From positions 1 through 64,000 of the forward strand of contig JAACJM010000053.1 in assembly GCA_013368315.1 (NCBI GenBank): a stretch of DNA of 64,000 nucleotides. The letters are read 5' to 3'. Shown one piece after another: positions 47,603 through 58,978 of this stretch (position 1 is the first letter of the stretch; each line of letters opens with the position of its first letter). Source of the stretch: Tetrapyrgos nigripes. Taxonomy: Eukaryota; Basidiomycota; Agaricomycetes; Agaricales; Campanellaceae. The notes beneath the pieces are model-generated. The model made no database searches and was not told where the DNA came from. It saw only the letters and a program-made list of their open reading frames with translations. The translations under genes and the position numbers were made by a program.

Positions 47603-47901
47603 CTTCTATGTAGAACGCTATTTCGACCAAGTCTGTGAGGCTATTCCGATACTCATCGCATACCCGCCCGCTGTCAACTCCTTCAAAAGACTAGGATCTC
47701 ATGTTTCCGTTGTTCAGCGGTCAGTGGGGGACTAGTGTTCTAATTATACGCTCTTCTATGTAGAACGCTATTTCAACCCAGTCTGTGGGGCTGTTCCGAT
47801 ACTCATCGCATACCCACCCGCTGTCAACTCCTTCAGCAGACTCGGATCTCATGTTTCTGTTGTTCAGCCGTCAGTGGGGGACTAGTGTTCTAATTATACG
47901 C
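47603..47901. repeat. 150-bp tandem duplication
   Basis: Two head-to-tail copies, beginning at 47,603 and 47,753 (CTTCTATGTAGAACGCTATT), with roughly ten substitutions between them. They lie directly upstream of the small secreted peptide gene. Confidence 0.9.
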
Positions 47902-47972
47902 ACCCCTTGACGTAGCACTTCTGATAACAACAAATTAGCCCCAAGGCAGTATGCATATAGTGCGTCCATGGG

Positions 47973-47979
47973 TATAAAT
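47973..47979 (+). promoter_or_regulatory. TATA box of the small secreted peptide gene
   Basis: TATAAAT lies 65 bp before the ATG at 48,038. That spacing fits a fungal core promoter with a start site near 48,005. Confidence 0.6.
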
Positions 47980-48037
47980 CCTCGACGTTCCTTCAAGTTC
48001 CTCTTCAATCACCCAATTACTCGCTCCTCCAAGTAGG

Positions 48038-48472
48038 ATGTACAAGAATTTTTCCCTTATCCTGCTGTCTCTCCTCGTCTCCAGCTTCGCTGTCACCTCC
48101 AGCGTAGCGAGTCCTCAGGTTGTGCCTCCCAAGACTTGTACGTATCATCTCTTCTTGAACTTCAACTTTGCTAATCATATATGTATACCTTTCGAACTCT
48201 TAGGTGGCCCTGATGTAAGTAGTTACGCAGACTTTGCTATCTTCATTACTGACCACGTCCATGTAATTCTGCCTGCCATCGTCCAGGGACCAATCTGTAA
48301 GTCATCTATCTACTCGCCACCCCATCGTTATCCACACCGTGATTGATCACTCACTCATTCGAATTTGTCCCTTCTTGTTATTTCCATAGGCGCCGAAGGA
48401 TCCTTCTGCTGTGAAGGACCCATCAACTTCTTTAGATGTCAGCCCAACAGCCAACTGTGCGTTACGTTGTGA
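48038..48472 (+). CDS. Small secreted six-cysteine peptide with two microexons
   Basis: Four exons: 48,038-48,137, 48,204-48,214 (11 nt), 48,287-48,296 (10 nt) and 48,390-48,472. All introns are GT-AG (GTACGT, GTAAGT, GTAAGT donors). Splicing gives an open frame of 67 residues with a hydrophobic signal peptide (about residues 5-24). The short mature part has all six cysteines in the order C-x6-C-x5-CC-x8-C-x6-C. The C, C, CC, C, C order is the framework of inhibitor-cystine-knot (knottin) peptides, but disulphide pairing cannot be read from sequence. Secretion is likely; function is unknown. Fungal peptides of this size act in interactions or as inhibitors, but none is recognised here. The gene model depends on the two microexons; without them the cysteine pattern is lost. 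Confidence 0.7.
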
Positions 48473-48878
48473 TGTTGTCTGGATCAGAACGAGGGATAGG
48501 ATAGTATAGGACAGGTAGGATATGATTACCGGATATCATGATCACCCTAGTACTGAACATTCATCCCGAGTGAAGCGGAATAGCTGTCTTGCGTATTCTG
48601 GATCTCATTCTTTAGGCGTATGTACACGTATCGATTTCAAGAGGATACGAAGTCAATGTCAACATTATTGATCATCTTGAAAACATTTTGACTAAGAAGA
48701 ATCGACCGGATAAGGGGGATCCGTCCTCATATATGTACTGGACCGCAAAAGCCAACGTTTGAGGCAAGGAAACGGATATAAATGCATAGGCATTGGACAA
48801 GTCGCGTACATACGCTACTAACTGAAAAAGAAAAGAGCTGAAGATTTTGATATAGAGTATAAGAATAACCCCTGTCAT

Positions 48879-48985
48879 AATGGCCATCGTGACAGCTGGA
48901 ATAAGCCTTAGTGCCTGATTAAAGCCCGGGCCTAAGCTTCGGGCTCAGGGCTTTGAGAAATTAAGCCCAAGCCCGCACATCACTA
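48879..48985. repeat. Inverted copy of a 32-bp repeat next to a hAT-like end
   Basis: Bases 48,879-48,910 are the exact reverse complement of 34,010-34,041. The next 70 bases (GGGCCTAAGCTTCGGGCTCA, then AAGCCCAAGCCCGCACATCA) resemble GGGC-rich ends of some fungal hAT elements. Only this end was found. Confidence 0.5.
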
Positions 48986-51324
48986 CTTCTAAATTTCTTG
49001 GACGATACTTTTATCTCGGATTAAGTACTTGCTTACGAAAAGCCACTTCCATATTCGCAGGCTCTCCCGACTTCTGTCAACCCTCTTGTATCAAGAAAGA
49101 AACGAGGGAAATGTGGGCCATCGCTGCGCGTGGCACTGTGAGGAGACGGCATAGCAGTATAACCGGACTTTGCCGACTGAATCAGAGACCTATTCAGCAT
49201 AGCCACACGCTGGAACGTCAGGTTATAAGAGCGGGTCCCTTAAAAGTTAAAAGGGCCTCGTAGCTCAGTCATTACCAGATCATAAGTATCTCAATTCTTT
49301 CTTGATAACAGCATGTGATGTGCACGAATAGTACGCTTTGTAATGGTCTCCCTTTATGAGGCTATCATTTTGCTGGTGCAATGGACTTATTTTGCGAGAT
49401 TTTCCATTCAGTGAGTACGACTTTATTCTCCTTCAAACAAGCGTTAATCTTGTCCCTGTCCTAGTACTCTACAAGTGGATGTGGATTTCAAGCAATTGTG
49501 AAATCCGGTGCTGCTGTCTCTGACGCTGTACGTGAAGCCCAGATATCCGAGATGCGCATGTCTAGGAGCGATAGCGTCTTCCGATCCATTACCTGACCCT
49601 TTGGTTGACCTTACTGTTTTAGCAGACTTTTGGAACGCTCCATCAATCTCTCAATTGCGTCCTTCTTCATATAGTCTGCCGTCTTCCGCCATCTTCGCCT
49701 TCTTTGCCAATTGCTCGACTCCGTCAACTTCCAACAACGTCACGGTCCACACTTCACAAGTTTATGTTTGACTCAACTTCCTCATCCACGCTTGCGGCCT
49801 GAGGTACTCCTCATTTCTTTCAACTCTTGCTTCTACACGATGAAACACTTCGTCTCTTCATCCCGGATCCAAGACAGCGGGATATATGTAAAGGATTAGG
49901 TCAGCCTGCGATGAGACCCAACCTCCAACTGGACCAAAAGGCCACAATATTCGGTACGTGTGAATACCGTCGCAGGCGCTATATATGGAGTAACGAACTG
50001 TTACAATATACCATCTCGGTCGTCGAGTTGGATAATATATCCCTGGTTCGGCGTCTTGGTCATTTGGCAAGGGGATGTTTTCCTTTTTGGCGTGGTGTGG
50101 TTGGACGCAGAGCCCTAGTCTCTAGGGAAATGCAATGTTGTCACGCTGCGGACACTATGAAGGTCTTCGAAGGGTCGAGGGGAGAAGGCGGGGTATCGAG
50201 GACATGGGTGGCTAGCTGAAGCGAATGAGCTGTTTCTCTATACCGTTTTCTGGGGAATTGGTGTGTCGGGTGTGGAGGAGGCGGACATTTGTTAACGTGG
50301 AAGAGGAATGATTCCGGGGGAGTGTTGTTAGAGCACTATGGTGAGTCTACTACCCTTTGTCGGCGACTCGCTCTTTTAATCCCGTTTCCTTTTGCTCTTA
50401 CTTCTGGGATCCTCCCTTCGTTATTTTTCTTTCTTCTGTACTTCAGACCCTTCCATACTAACTGTGATTTCTTCTCTTTCCAAGACTCGTCTGTCGGTGC
50501 CCATGAGAAGGTCCTCAAGTAAAGACCCAAGAGGCAACGAGATATAGCCCTGGTATGTCTAGCCGTGCTACTCTACTATTCATTTGATGATTCGGCATTC
50601 TCTCTCTCTATTTCTTATGCTCAAACAATCACTCGCGGAATTGTCTGGATGTGACTCCTTGGATGGGACTAGACAGAAGCCGTTAGAAGACAAGTTTGTG
50701 ATGAGGCTAGTATCCTAGTGAAGGATCGGTTGAAAAAGTCGACGGCGGCAACTACATGGTAAAATGAGACTCTAGGGTTTGGATCTGTATATATGATTCT
50801 GACAATTCTGCAAAGCTTTTCATCAACACTTTGCGTTCACGCTGTTGAGACTCGACGGTCTGTGCGCTTCTAAAGCCAATCATCGCTTTACTGACTGCTG
50901 ACTATCGTGTGTTTATGCATTTCCCGGCACCTAGTACCACTTGACGCGAATTTCGTCATGTAAGTAGGTTCGCATTTCACTCCTTCAACTATAAGCTCCC
51001 CTCTCACCATTGCATTCGTTTCTAGGCGTGAATAAATGAGTATCACTCTCGTCAAAGGACAGGAGGTCTGGTTCGCCTTCCTAAGCCTTTCCACCCCACT
51101 TTACTGATCCTATTTTGTAGGTTTTATTACATAGCTCGGCATCTGCAACGCGTACTCTCAAGGCTCATCCCCCCGTGGAATTTCAATATCGAAGTGTATC
51201 TATCGGCACTTGCGCTTATGTAGCCTATTCTGCAAACAGTTGTATTCTTCGGGATATCAATCGTACCGAGCACGTAAAGACTTACGAGTCAGGCAAAACT
51301 TCGACATATAAAAGCAAAGGGATT
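48986..51324. other. Unassigned sequence
   Basis: Several open frames, the longest 130 codons at 49,827-50,219 on the plus strand, without recognisable domains. Some splice-like signals are visible, but no coherent gene could be assembled. Confidence 0.3.
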
Positions 51325-52129
51325 ATGGAGAACACCCGACCCAGTATGATTTCTTCTGTGTTGTACCTCCTGCTTCCAGGAACTGCAGCCCTCCTCCTCT
51401 TCACCTTATCTTCTGGCCTTCGACGGAGGTCACTAAGTTTTCTTCGGGGACCACCATCTCCCTCGTTCATTCTAGGTACGCTTTCTCTCTCATACAATGA
51501 CCAGGAGATAATATCAAGCTGTTGACTCGATTGTAGGCCATGAACACGTGCTTATGAACCAAGCCGAATCCTCCATTCTCGAGAGACAGTGGACAAAAGA
51601 ATATGGAACCGTCTATAAGGTTGCCGGTGCACTTGGGGTGAGTGCTTTTTGTTCTTACCTCTCCATATCGTCTAATTATATATCTCCCAGGAAGAAACTC
51701 TGATAGTAGCTGACCCTCTTGCCCTTCAACGTATCCTTCACACCGGTGGCTACAACTATCCTAGAACGCTAGACGAAAGGGCCACGATCAAGCGAATGTT
51801 TGGAAAAGGGATTGTTTGTGCCGAAGGTATTTGTTTCTTCTTCACTGAGTATTACATAGCTGCTAATGTATTCCAAGGCGAGGTTCACCAACGCCAACGA
51901 AGAAATTTGAACCCGGCTTTCTCAGCTACTCAACTTAAGTCGTTCTTGGCCCTGTTCCAGAAGCATTCGCAGAGGGTCAGTATCCTATGTATCGTTCTAC
52001 AAGTTCTCTTAATTGGCTGTTTCTTTTACAGCTCATTCAAACTTGGAAGGATGATCTATCCTCTGGTGATACGACCAAGGTATCGACATCCAAGGTTTAT
52101 GATCTAGTCGCATGGATACCAAGAGTCAC
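51325..52129 (+). pseudogene. Cytochrome P450, 5' part only, truncated by transposon
   Basis: Five exons (51,325-51,475, 51,537-51,637, 51,691-51,826, 51,878-51,975, 52,032-52,129) join in frame. They show a membrane anchor (LYLLLPGTAALLLF), a proline-rich hinge (RGPPSPS), then EYGTVYKVAGALG, ADPLALQRI and HQRQRRNLNPAFS (the C-helix W/R-x-x-x-R region). The frame ends at LVAWIPRVT, where the family would continue into the region before the I-helix. At 52,130 the Plavaka terminal repeat begins. The heme-binding Cys region is absent, and no continuation was found to the right of the transposon, so the gene cannot make a working enzyme. A TATAAA at 51,307 is unusually close to this ATG, so an alternative start is the Met at 51,346. 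Confidence 0.82.
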
Positions 52130-52154
52130 ACATCAGGAAAAGCCTCAGATACAA
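52130..52154 (+). repeat. Plavaka left terminal inverted repeat
   Basis: 25 bases beginning ACATCAGGAAAAGCCTCAGA, a perfect reverse complement of 58,843-58,867. Similarity continues inward for about 10 more bases with two mismatches. Confidence 0.92.
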
Positions 52155-52336
52155 CTTCATGCAATATGTACATAATAATGCGAATATTGCATGAGCGTGC
52201 ATAGGGTATGAACAAAAATGCATGAAACGGTCTTCAGTGTGCGTAATATTGCATTCTTTGTATAATTATGCAGTCTAGTGTATACAATATTCAAAACTTT
52301 GCCACAAAGGAAAGACGTGAGGATTATGATACTGTG

Positions 52337-55300
52337 TCAAAGTATATAAAGTAGTCTACTGTGCTGATCGGGGAAAGGATTGACAAAAAAAACCTTACAT
52401 TTCTCCAACACATTGCTACTAGTCCATTTCCGGTTTGCCACTTTCCCGAACTTAGGAGTTAATGCAACACTGCACAAAATGTCATCCACATTTATGACAC
52501 TAGCCAGACCGCCGCCATCTGCAAATTCAACTCGTGAAACAGTGTGAAGCAGATGGTTTTTATCCGCTTTCCCAGAGAAAGAGCTGAACCATTCAACATA
52601 CGCGAGATGTTTTGGCCATCGGGAATACGGGACGTCTGCCAAAAGCGTTGCCATAGTTGATTCGGAAAGGGTAAAGACAAGTCGGATTTGGCCCACACGG
52701 TATCCTGACAAGTCCGTCAGCTGTTGGTATTTTTCAGGTATGCAAATAAGTTATAAGTATGACTTACTCTTCAACGGACTCAAACGGTTGTCATTGTTGA
52801 CCCTAATAAGAGCAGTGTCAAACCTTCCAGGAATACGCCGGCCTTTCTTGTCTGTGCGACAGGGTTGTACATGGATGGAATCAACCGTCGACGTGATACC
52901 AGTTATCGGATCGGTTTGAATGAATTTGATGACGTTAAATGAAGAGACATGCGATACAATGTCAATATCTACTTCCGAGTCAGCCAGACTCCCTAAATGT
53001 CGAGTTGAAGAGGGTGATGGGAAACGAAGGAGAGCAATGTAGCGTGCCAGAGAAGTGGCGAAGAACGTGATACAATTGGTTTTCTGAGCATGAATTAACG
53101 AGTGAACACATGTGTTGGGATGTTTCGCCATCTGAAGAGTCCGTGTCATTGAGAATGAGGAGCACAACCAGTTGGGATTGTGTAGGATTGGTGGCATTCC
53201 ATGCTGCAGCCAATCTAGAAAGTTGTCATGATAATGAATCTTCTCCTGCCGATCCAACCACTTCGTCATCTGTGTGAACTCGTCTTTCCGGTTTGTTGCC
53301 CGATATGCGTCCTTGGCGAGATCAATGTGGAGCCGCTCAGTTTGTTCTGTGTTGCAGTTGTCCAGTGTACCAAGGGACCTGATTTTCTCGACGTAATGAT
53401 TGAGAAAGTGGATTTTCGGAAGCCGAAAGTGTTCACGAATCTGCAGATCAACGAATATGGTCTTGTTCTGGTGGAAAAGCTTGAGAGATTCCTCAAGCAG
53501 TGCAAGAGTTTTGTCGGTATGAATCGGGTACTGCGCAAGGTAAAGGAAATCCACCAATGCCCGCACACAGCGGATCAGACGGACACTAGAGAACCCGTTG
53601 GGAAGCGGAATATCGACCACAATACTCAGGAGGAAGCGAGCGATTTCGTTGTGCTCTTGGCCAGTGATTTTTGAAAGGGAGCTAATCCCTTGCAGAAACA
53701 CCCGGACGTGATGATTGGGAGGCAGACGACGACACCTCGCATCAATTTCCTCTTTTCCGAATGCTTCGAAAATCCAATTTTTGAGATGTTTCATGACCCC
53801 TTGATAAAGTTGATGGAGAATATCGGGTGCGATGGAGCGAAAAATGTTGGAATAAGGGAGATCTTTCCAAAATGCATCGAAAACTGGCTTGACCCCAGCT
53901 TCCTTGCAAACAGCTACGAACTCTGTTGGCCCTTCATTCTCCATACTGTTGAGGGCATGCAAAATCTTGGCGAGATTTCGTACTGGATACAACTTGGTCC
54001 CTTCGCCCATCTCCTTTTCAACGATCTCACAGTCAGCACAGTCTCCGTATCGGGTACAAGCAACGAGGACCTGCTCTGGGTAGTCGCAGCAGTAGGCAGC
54101 CAGGATGGGATGCCCACGTCGCACCAAACCATCTCCGCTATTCATGGACACGCCCCGAGAGCCAGCACTTTCCAAAGGTTTCACAATGTGTTTCATACAG
54201 GAGTGAAAGACGTTCACTACAGCTCGACGACGGGCAGCCTTATTGGAAATGTGTTCGAGTTTGGAAGTTGGTAGATAAGCAACAAGGATATAGGCATGCG
54301 AGGAGGCTTTCTTTCGGATTTCTTTTGGAATGTTGCCTAGAGTAAGGTACAAAGGGTACGCAGACCGTCCTCTAAAGTTTGTGACTAGCGTCTTGTCTGA
54401 AGACAGAATGATAGGCACAATTGTACCACCTGGTCGAGTCCTGTCGAGATACACCTGAGAACAAAGTAAGAAATAAGAATGACGTGGCGGCGTGTCATAA
54501 GTTACTCACCTGTCTTGACCACCACCATTCTCCCGTATGCATGTCATGAAACATTCTCGTCTGCTTTGAACTGTCTGTCCAATGTTTCTCTGGGACAAAC
54601 TTCATGTATGGAGCAAATTTCGGGTCACGAAAAAGTGCTTCAACGCATTCCATGATGTCCCGGAAGTAGATCTCGAATGACTCCCCCTCTACGACGATGT
54701 TGGCTGTCCTGAACTGAGGTCTTGAAGGTAATTTGTCGTCTATAATTTGGTTGAGCTCGTTTGCTGAAGTGTAGGATAGTTCCAGCTTTTCAACCAACTA
54801 CCAGCACACTATCAGCAGATATTATGATGAAGAACTTAGCCGCCAACACTCACCCCAGGAATCTTCAACAACTCTGTTAGCGCTGTAGAACTTGGTCCAC
54901 GAAGCTTCGCCCACTTTGCGATTTGCCAGTCCATCTCAGATTTGAAGGGTGCCCAAAAGTTCTCTTCACTTTTCCCAGACCGTAATGCTTCCAAGTAGCG
55001 AACGTTTTCTGGCTTCAATGTTGTATGGTTAAGAGGGGCACCAGCGGAGGGATCAGGATAGGGCACGATAAATGGGTTTTTCATCAAGGATTTCTCTGCC
55101 TCGTGGCGGACGTTTAAGAATTCCTCAAACTCGTCATCACTGTCTGATAACACTGCCTCAGGTGAAGGTGCGTCCTCGAGTTCTTCGTCCGAAAGAAAGT
55201 TGACTGGTGACCCTGGAGGTGAACAGTACTGCTTCAGGTAGTCCGGTACTTCTGGCTCCCAGCTGTGTTCCATCAACGCCGCCTCTGCCGCCATCTCCGC

Positions 55301-55747
55301 TTCGTCCAAATCTATCCCTGCTTTATCCAAACTTTCCAAGTCCGGTTCTCTGCCCCCAAGGCCAAATACCACACCGTCTTCCATAATATCCTGTGCTTGG
55401 GAATCCAACATTTCGAAGTCCATATCCAGATTGGCGTGAGTTCCAAAGAAGTCGCCTTGTGGGTCCACGGCAACAGCTCTAGCAATTGGTTTACGGCCAT
55501 GGATACGTTCAAAGAGGCTGCTACTGATGGCATGGCTGTATGGTTTTGGTTCACTACTAGATCCAGAGTCGACTTGCCCTGGCTGTGGTTGATCAGCTCT
55601 GTGCTCGAGTTTACATTTAGCGTTGGTTGTTGAGTTGATATGGCTGGAGTATCCCGAGTCTGAAAACTGTTTTCCACATCCCAGGCATTTGATTCCTGCC
55701 ATTGGATGAGATTCAAGAATAGAGGTACGCTTCTGTATATGAACCAC
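52337..55747 (-). CDS. Plavaka transposase
   Basis: Four exons: 55,747-54,854, 54,797-54,510, 54,454-52,768 and 52,704-52,337. Together they encode about 1,078 residues; the start may instead be the Met at 55,702. The N-terminus has a zinc-finger-like Cys/His cluster (CLGCGKQFSDSGYSSH), then an acidic segment. The core carries family blocks such as YLDRTRPGGTIVPIILSSDK, RGHPILAAYCCDYPEQVL and APDILHQLYQGVMKHLKNW, the last matching the usual D-x-LHQL-x-G region. It closes with NTEQTERLHIDLAKDAYRAT. The last intron must use the CAG at 52,705 to keep the frame, which removes the LTDLSG residues common in relatives; the nearer CAACAG acceptor would shift the frame. This may reduce activity. Expected role: cut-and-paste transposition. 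Confidence 0.85.
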
Positions 55748-55867
55748 GGTGTTGCATCCGCCATCATATTAACTTTGATGTTGGTCCAACTAGGACAAAC
55801 TTGTACAATCAACTTTTTTTCTTGAACCACCATCTTCGACGACGGCCTCCTTCAAGCATTCTCAATG

Positions 55868-58456
55868 CAGGGCCTCAAGACTCACTTATCCCGGGGAAAG
55901 GTCCGCAATACCCATTCAGCTACTCAGGCAGCTGATGGGACAGAGTCTGCAATACGGCCTGGCAAGTTTTTTTTGTTAACGAACTTTTCCATTTTACTAA
56001 GTTTACTGATACGTTTTGTACAGTTCGTGAGGCAAATGAGAAAGCCAAGAGTAACAAAAGTACGTTAATTTTCTACACTTTACCGTTGACTAACCTCAAT
56101 GTACATAGTCTGGCTCGAAGCCGAGCACAAGCGGCGCCCAACTACCAACCCCTGTCCGGCTCTCAGACCCAAATCCAAACCCAAAACCCAGCCCAAGTTG
56201 AAGGCCGCCACTAGTAGGGCAAGAACTAAAAAAAGTGAGAGATCCCTTTGGTTTGACCCTTCCTCATACACCGACATAGTAGCAGGCGTCTCCAACCGTA
56301 AGAAAACGTCAGCAAGGCCTCCAGTTGTCCACGTGCAATCAGACGATGAAGATGAGGGCGAAGAGGATGGCGAAGCGGAGTCAGAGGATGAAGAGCTCCG
56401 CGAGTCTGATGAGGAAGACGTAGGTCTGGCAACTTTTTCTCCCAATCCTAACTGACCTGCCTCAAGGATAAAATAACCCCCCAAGCTATCATTGTGATGA
56501 TACCTCATTACCCAATGAGCTTGACCTGGAAGCTCCTATTGGTGAGTACTATAGACTTCTTTCATCGCTGCTGACTCATTTTTTTTTTCATTGTACTGCA
56601 GATGATAGCTTTCCAAATAGTCACAACGATGAAATGCTGGAGGATGATGCATTCGTTGTACCCCGTTCCCAGTCTAGAGCCTCAAGCATTTCTTTGCCGC
56701 CTGCTGGTGAGCTCTCCGAGGATGACGATGATGAGGACGCTGGCCGAAAGCGCAAGAGCCCACCTACTGAACAGTCTGATGCCGAGGACGATGGACCTGA
56801 GCCCAAGGTATCTTGTTTTTCATTCTGCCGTCAATGCTATAATCAACATGACCGTGTACAATAGAAAAGCCGCGTTGAAAAGTTCTTGAGCGAGGTACGT
56901 AATCTTTTGGGCATTGATCCTGGACTCACCCCGCCCAATCTCCAGCGTCCCCAGATCGTCAGCTCTGTGACGAGTACGTCCAAAAATGTGGATAGAAAGT
57001 CTACAAAAACTGCCATCCCAGCGGAGGTGCGTGCTTAGTATATTTATCCACTATCGATCTCAGTACTCACCGTCTTGTCTCTTTTTCAGAAAAAACCTGT
57101 TGTTTGGCCTGAAATCACCGAGTACACACCTTTGGCAGCGGGCGCTCGGTTATTGTCCAAGGGAAAACAACCCCCGCACTTCAAGGCTCTGTTGGAGAAG
57201 GCTTCGGTTAACGCTGTTGCACTATTTCTCTTTGACACCGCGTATCCTGACCCTAAGAAGAAAGTTCAGATGCTAACTGACGCTCTGACGATGGCCAGCT
57301 CAGACCTCCAGCAGACAGATATCCACAAACGTCTTCTTCACCCAGCCGAGGAGAAGTACAAGAAACCGCTTGAAGACTATGTATGTTTTTATTACTCCAT
57401 TGAGTCTTTACTGATGTTATTGTTGCAGATCTTTAATCGTGTTGTTCATGCTCGAGGCGAAGTGCAGAAATCTGTCACAAGCATCATCCTCTCGGCCTAT
57501 CCGATTACTGGAGCTGATAATGAGGATCTACCGACATACCTTGGATTCCTCCGTAAGAAGTGCCGGTACATCTATCCTCAAGTGATTACTGTCGCCGTGA
57601 GTATTGTAATTATTATCCAGGTTTATTTTTTCTGAGTGTGGATAGGAACCCGCCAAGCCTAATCTCCCAACACAGCCCTCAACGCAGCTCCCAACGCAAC
57701 TCCCAATGCAACCTGAAACACAGCCGGATTTCCCAGTATCGCAAGCGCAGCCTAGGAACGAAGACATAGCATCACGGCCAGAGGAATCGCCATCTCAAGC
57801 CGCAAATGTATGTCCTACTCCATATCTACACGACGATGACTGATTCATCAGTGACTTAGGCTCCTGTCCCCACCAGTGAAAGTTCGGCCCAACGATCTAG
57901 AGTTGCCAGCAAGATTGATGAGAAGAGTCTGAAGAAATCCCAGCCTTATAAACACAGCGCTATCACAAGCGTGCTCAAGACTCTGTTTGCTGGCTACAGT
58001 TCCCCTGGTTTTCTTTATCAGGAACTGTTTGGCTCCACGCTCCCGAATAATGACGAGAAGGAGATTCCGAAGGCGATGCTTGCAATGGTCGCCTCTGTGG
58101 TGAGCACTTTTTATCATTCGATTCCTACAATTGTTCTTATCCTGACCCTCTGCAACATCCTAGGTCCATTTCTGTCTGGGAGAGTGGGGAAGCGGCTCGC
58201 ATGTGGCCCAAGCCTTCAAGGCAAACTCTTTGCGAACCGAGTACAAAAAACATTCCGACCTGCTAGACAAGATTGCTGCCAATCCGCAAAAGTATCACCG
58301 TCTTATGGCAGACTTATACCGTATTGCATCGTAGGTTTTCTTATCGTGGTCAAGAGTACGTGTGCTAATCACATCTGTAGTGGTGATTCGGATAATGACG
58401 GTGATACCTCGGATGACGGAGTCCCGGACATTAATTTGGACGAGTTGGCAGGTTAG
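55868..58456 (+). CDS. DUF6532 protein of the Plavaka element
   Basis: Multi-exon plus-strand gene; exon ends before about 56,600 are uncertain and so is the start. The N-terminal part is basic (KRRPTTNP, KPKTQPKLK) followed by long acidic stretches (DDEDEGEEDGEAESEDEE). The C-terminal part is clear: KKPVVWPEITEYTPLAAGAR, then ALFLFDTAYPDPKKKVQML, then IFNRVVHARGEVQKS. After a Pro/Gln-rich linker (TQPSTQLPTQLPMQP) come ALFAGYSSPGF-like and FKANSLRTEYKKHSDLLDKI segments. It ends in PQKYHRLMADLYRIAS and an acidic tail. This is the DUF6532 pattern found beside Plavaka transposases. Its role is unproven; a DNA-binding or transposition-helper function is an inference. It is divergently arranged with the transposase, within about 150 bp. 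Confidence 0.75.
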
Positions 58457-58842
58457 ATCGTTAGAGCAGAACGACGAGTATAGGTTGTAACCATGTTGCC
58501 GTTATGTAAAGTCTCGTCGCCTTGTGTCATGTGTATAATATTGTCTTTCTTGTAGCCCGTCGTTCTTGTAATCTGTCTTTCTTGTAGCTCGTCGTTCTCT
58601 TTCTTGTAGCCCTTAGCTATGTTCAATGACAAGTCTTTCTCGATTATAACCTGAATAGATTGTACACAGTTACTACAATGACAAGCATGAGTAACACATA
58701 ATCATGTATAACTTATGCATAATCTGGCAAAAGTTTCGCAACTCAAGAAAGGACTTGCATGAGGAGCATAAATTGACTAATTAGGCAATCTCATTCATTT
58801 TTAAGACGTCTTTTGCATATTTTATCTACTTTTTGGATGAAT

Positions 58843-58867
58843 TTGTATCTGAGGCTTTTCCTGATGT
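58843..58867 (-). repeat. Plavaka right terminal inverted repeat
   Basis: Perfect 25-base reverse complement of 52,130-52,154, ending TTTTCCTGATGT. Confidence 0.92.
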
Positions 58868-58978
58868 AAAGACTGGGAGGACGGCTTTCTGATTGATTAC
58901 AGTGTCTACTTGTCTATACTAATCAAAGCTCGTTTGGCTGTCATGTCCTGGGTCTGTGTCCAGCATGATGTGATGGAC

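Larger units (their letters stand above)
52130..58867. mobile_element. Plavaka DNA transposon, 6.7 kb, with complete ends
   Basis: Delimited by 25-bp perfect terminal inverted repeats. It encodes a transposase on the minus strand and a DUF6532 protein on the plus strand, reading away from each other from a shared central region near 55,750-55,870. This gene pair is typical of Plavaka elements in Agaricomycetes. Both genes look largely intact. The left end lies inside a P450 exon. No target duplication is visible outside the ends (left flank GAGTCAC, right flank AAAGACT), so the locus was probably rearranged after insertion. Confidence 0.85.

Noticed and set aside
49252..49275. String GCCTCGTAGCTCAGTC resembling a tRNA 5' half
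   Set aside because: No matching acceptor stem, anticodon arm or T-loop could be found downstream.
52337..55747. Assignment of the large transposase to the KDZ (Kyakuja-Dileera-Zisupton) group
   Set aside because: The conserved blocks and the adjacent DUF6532 gene fit Plavaka better, and KDZ-type CxC signatures are absent.
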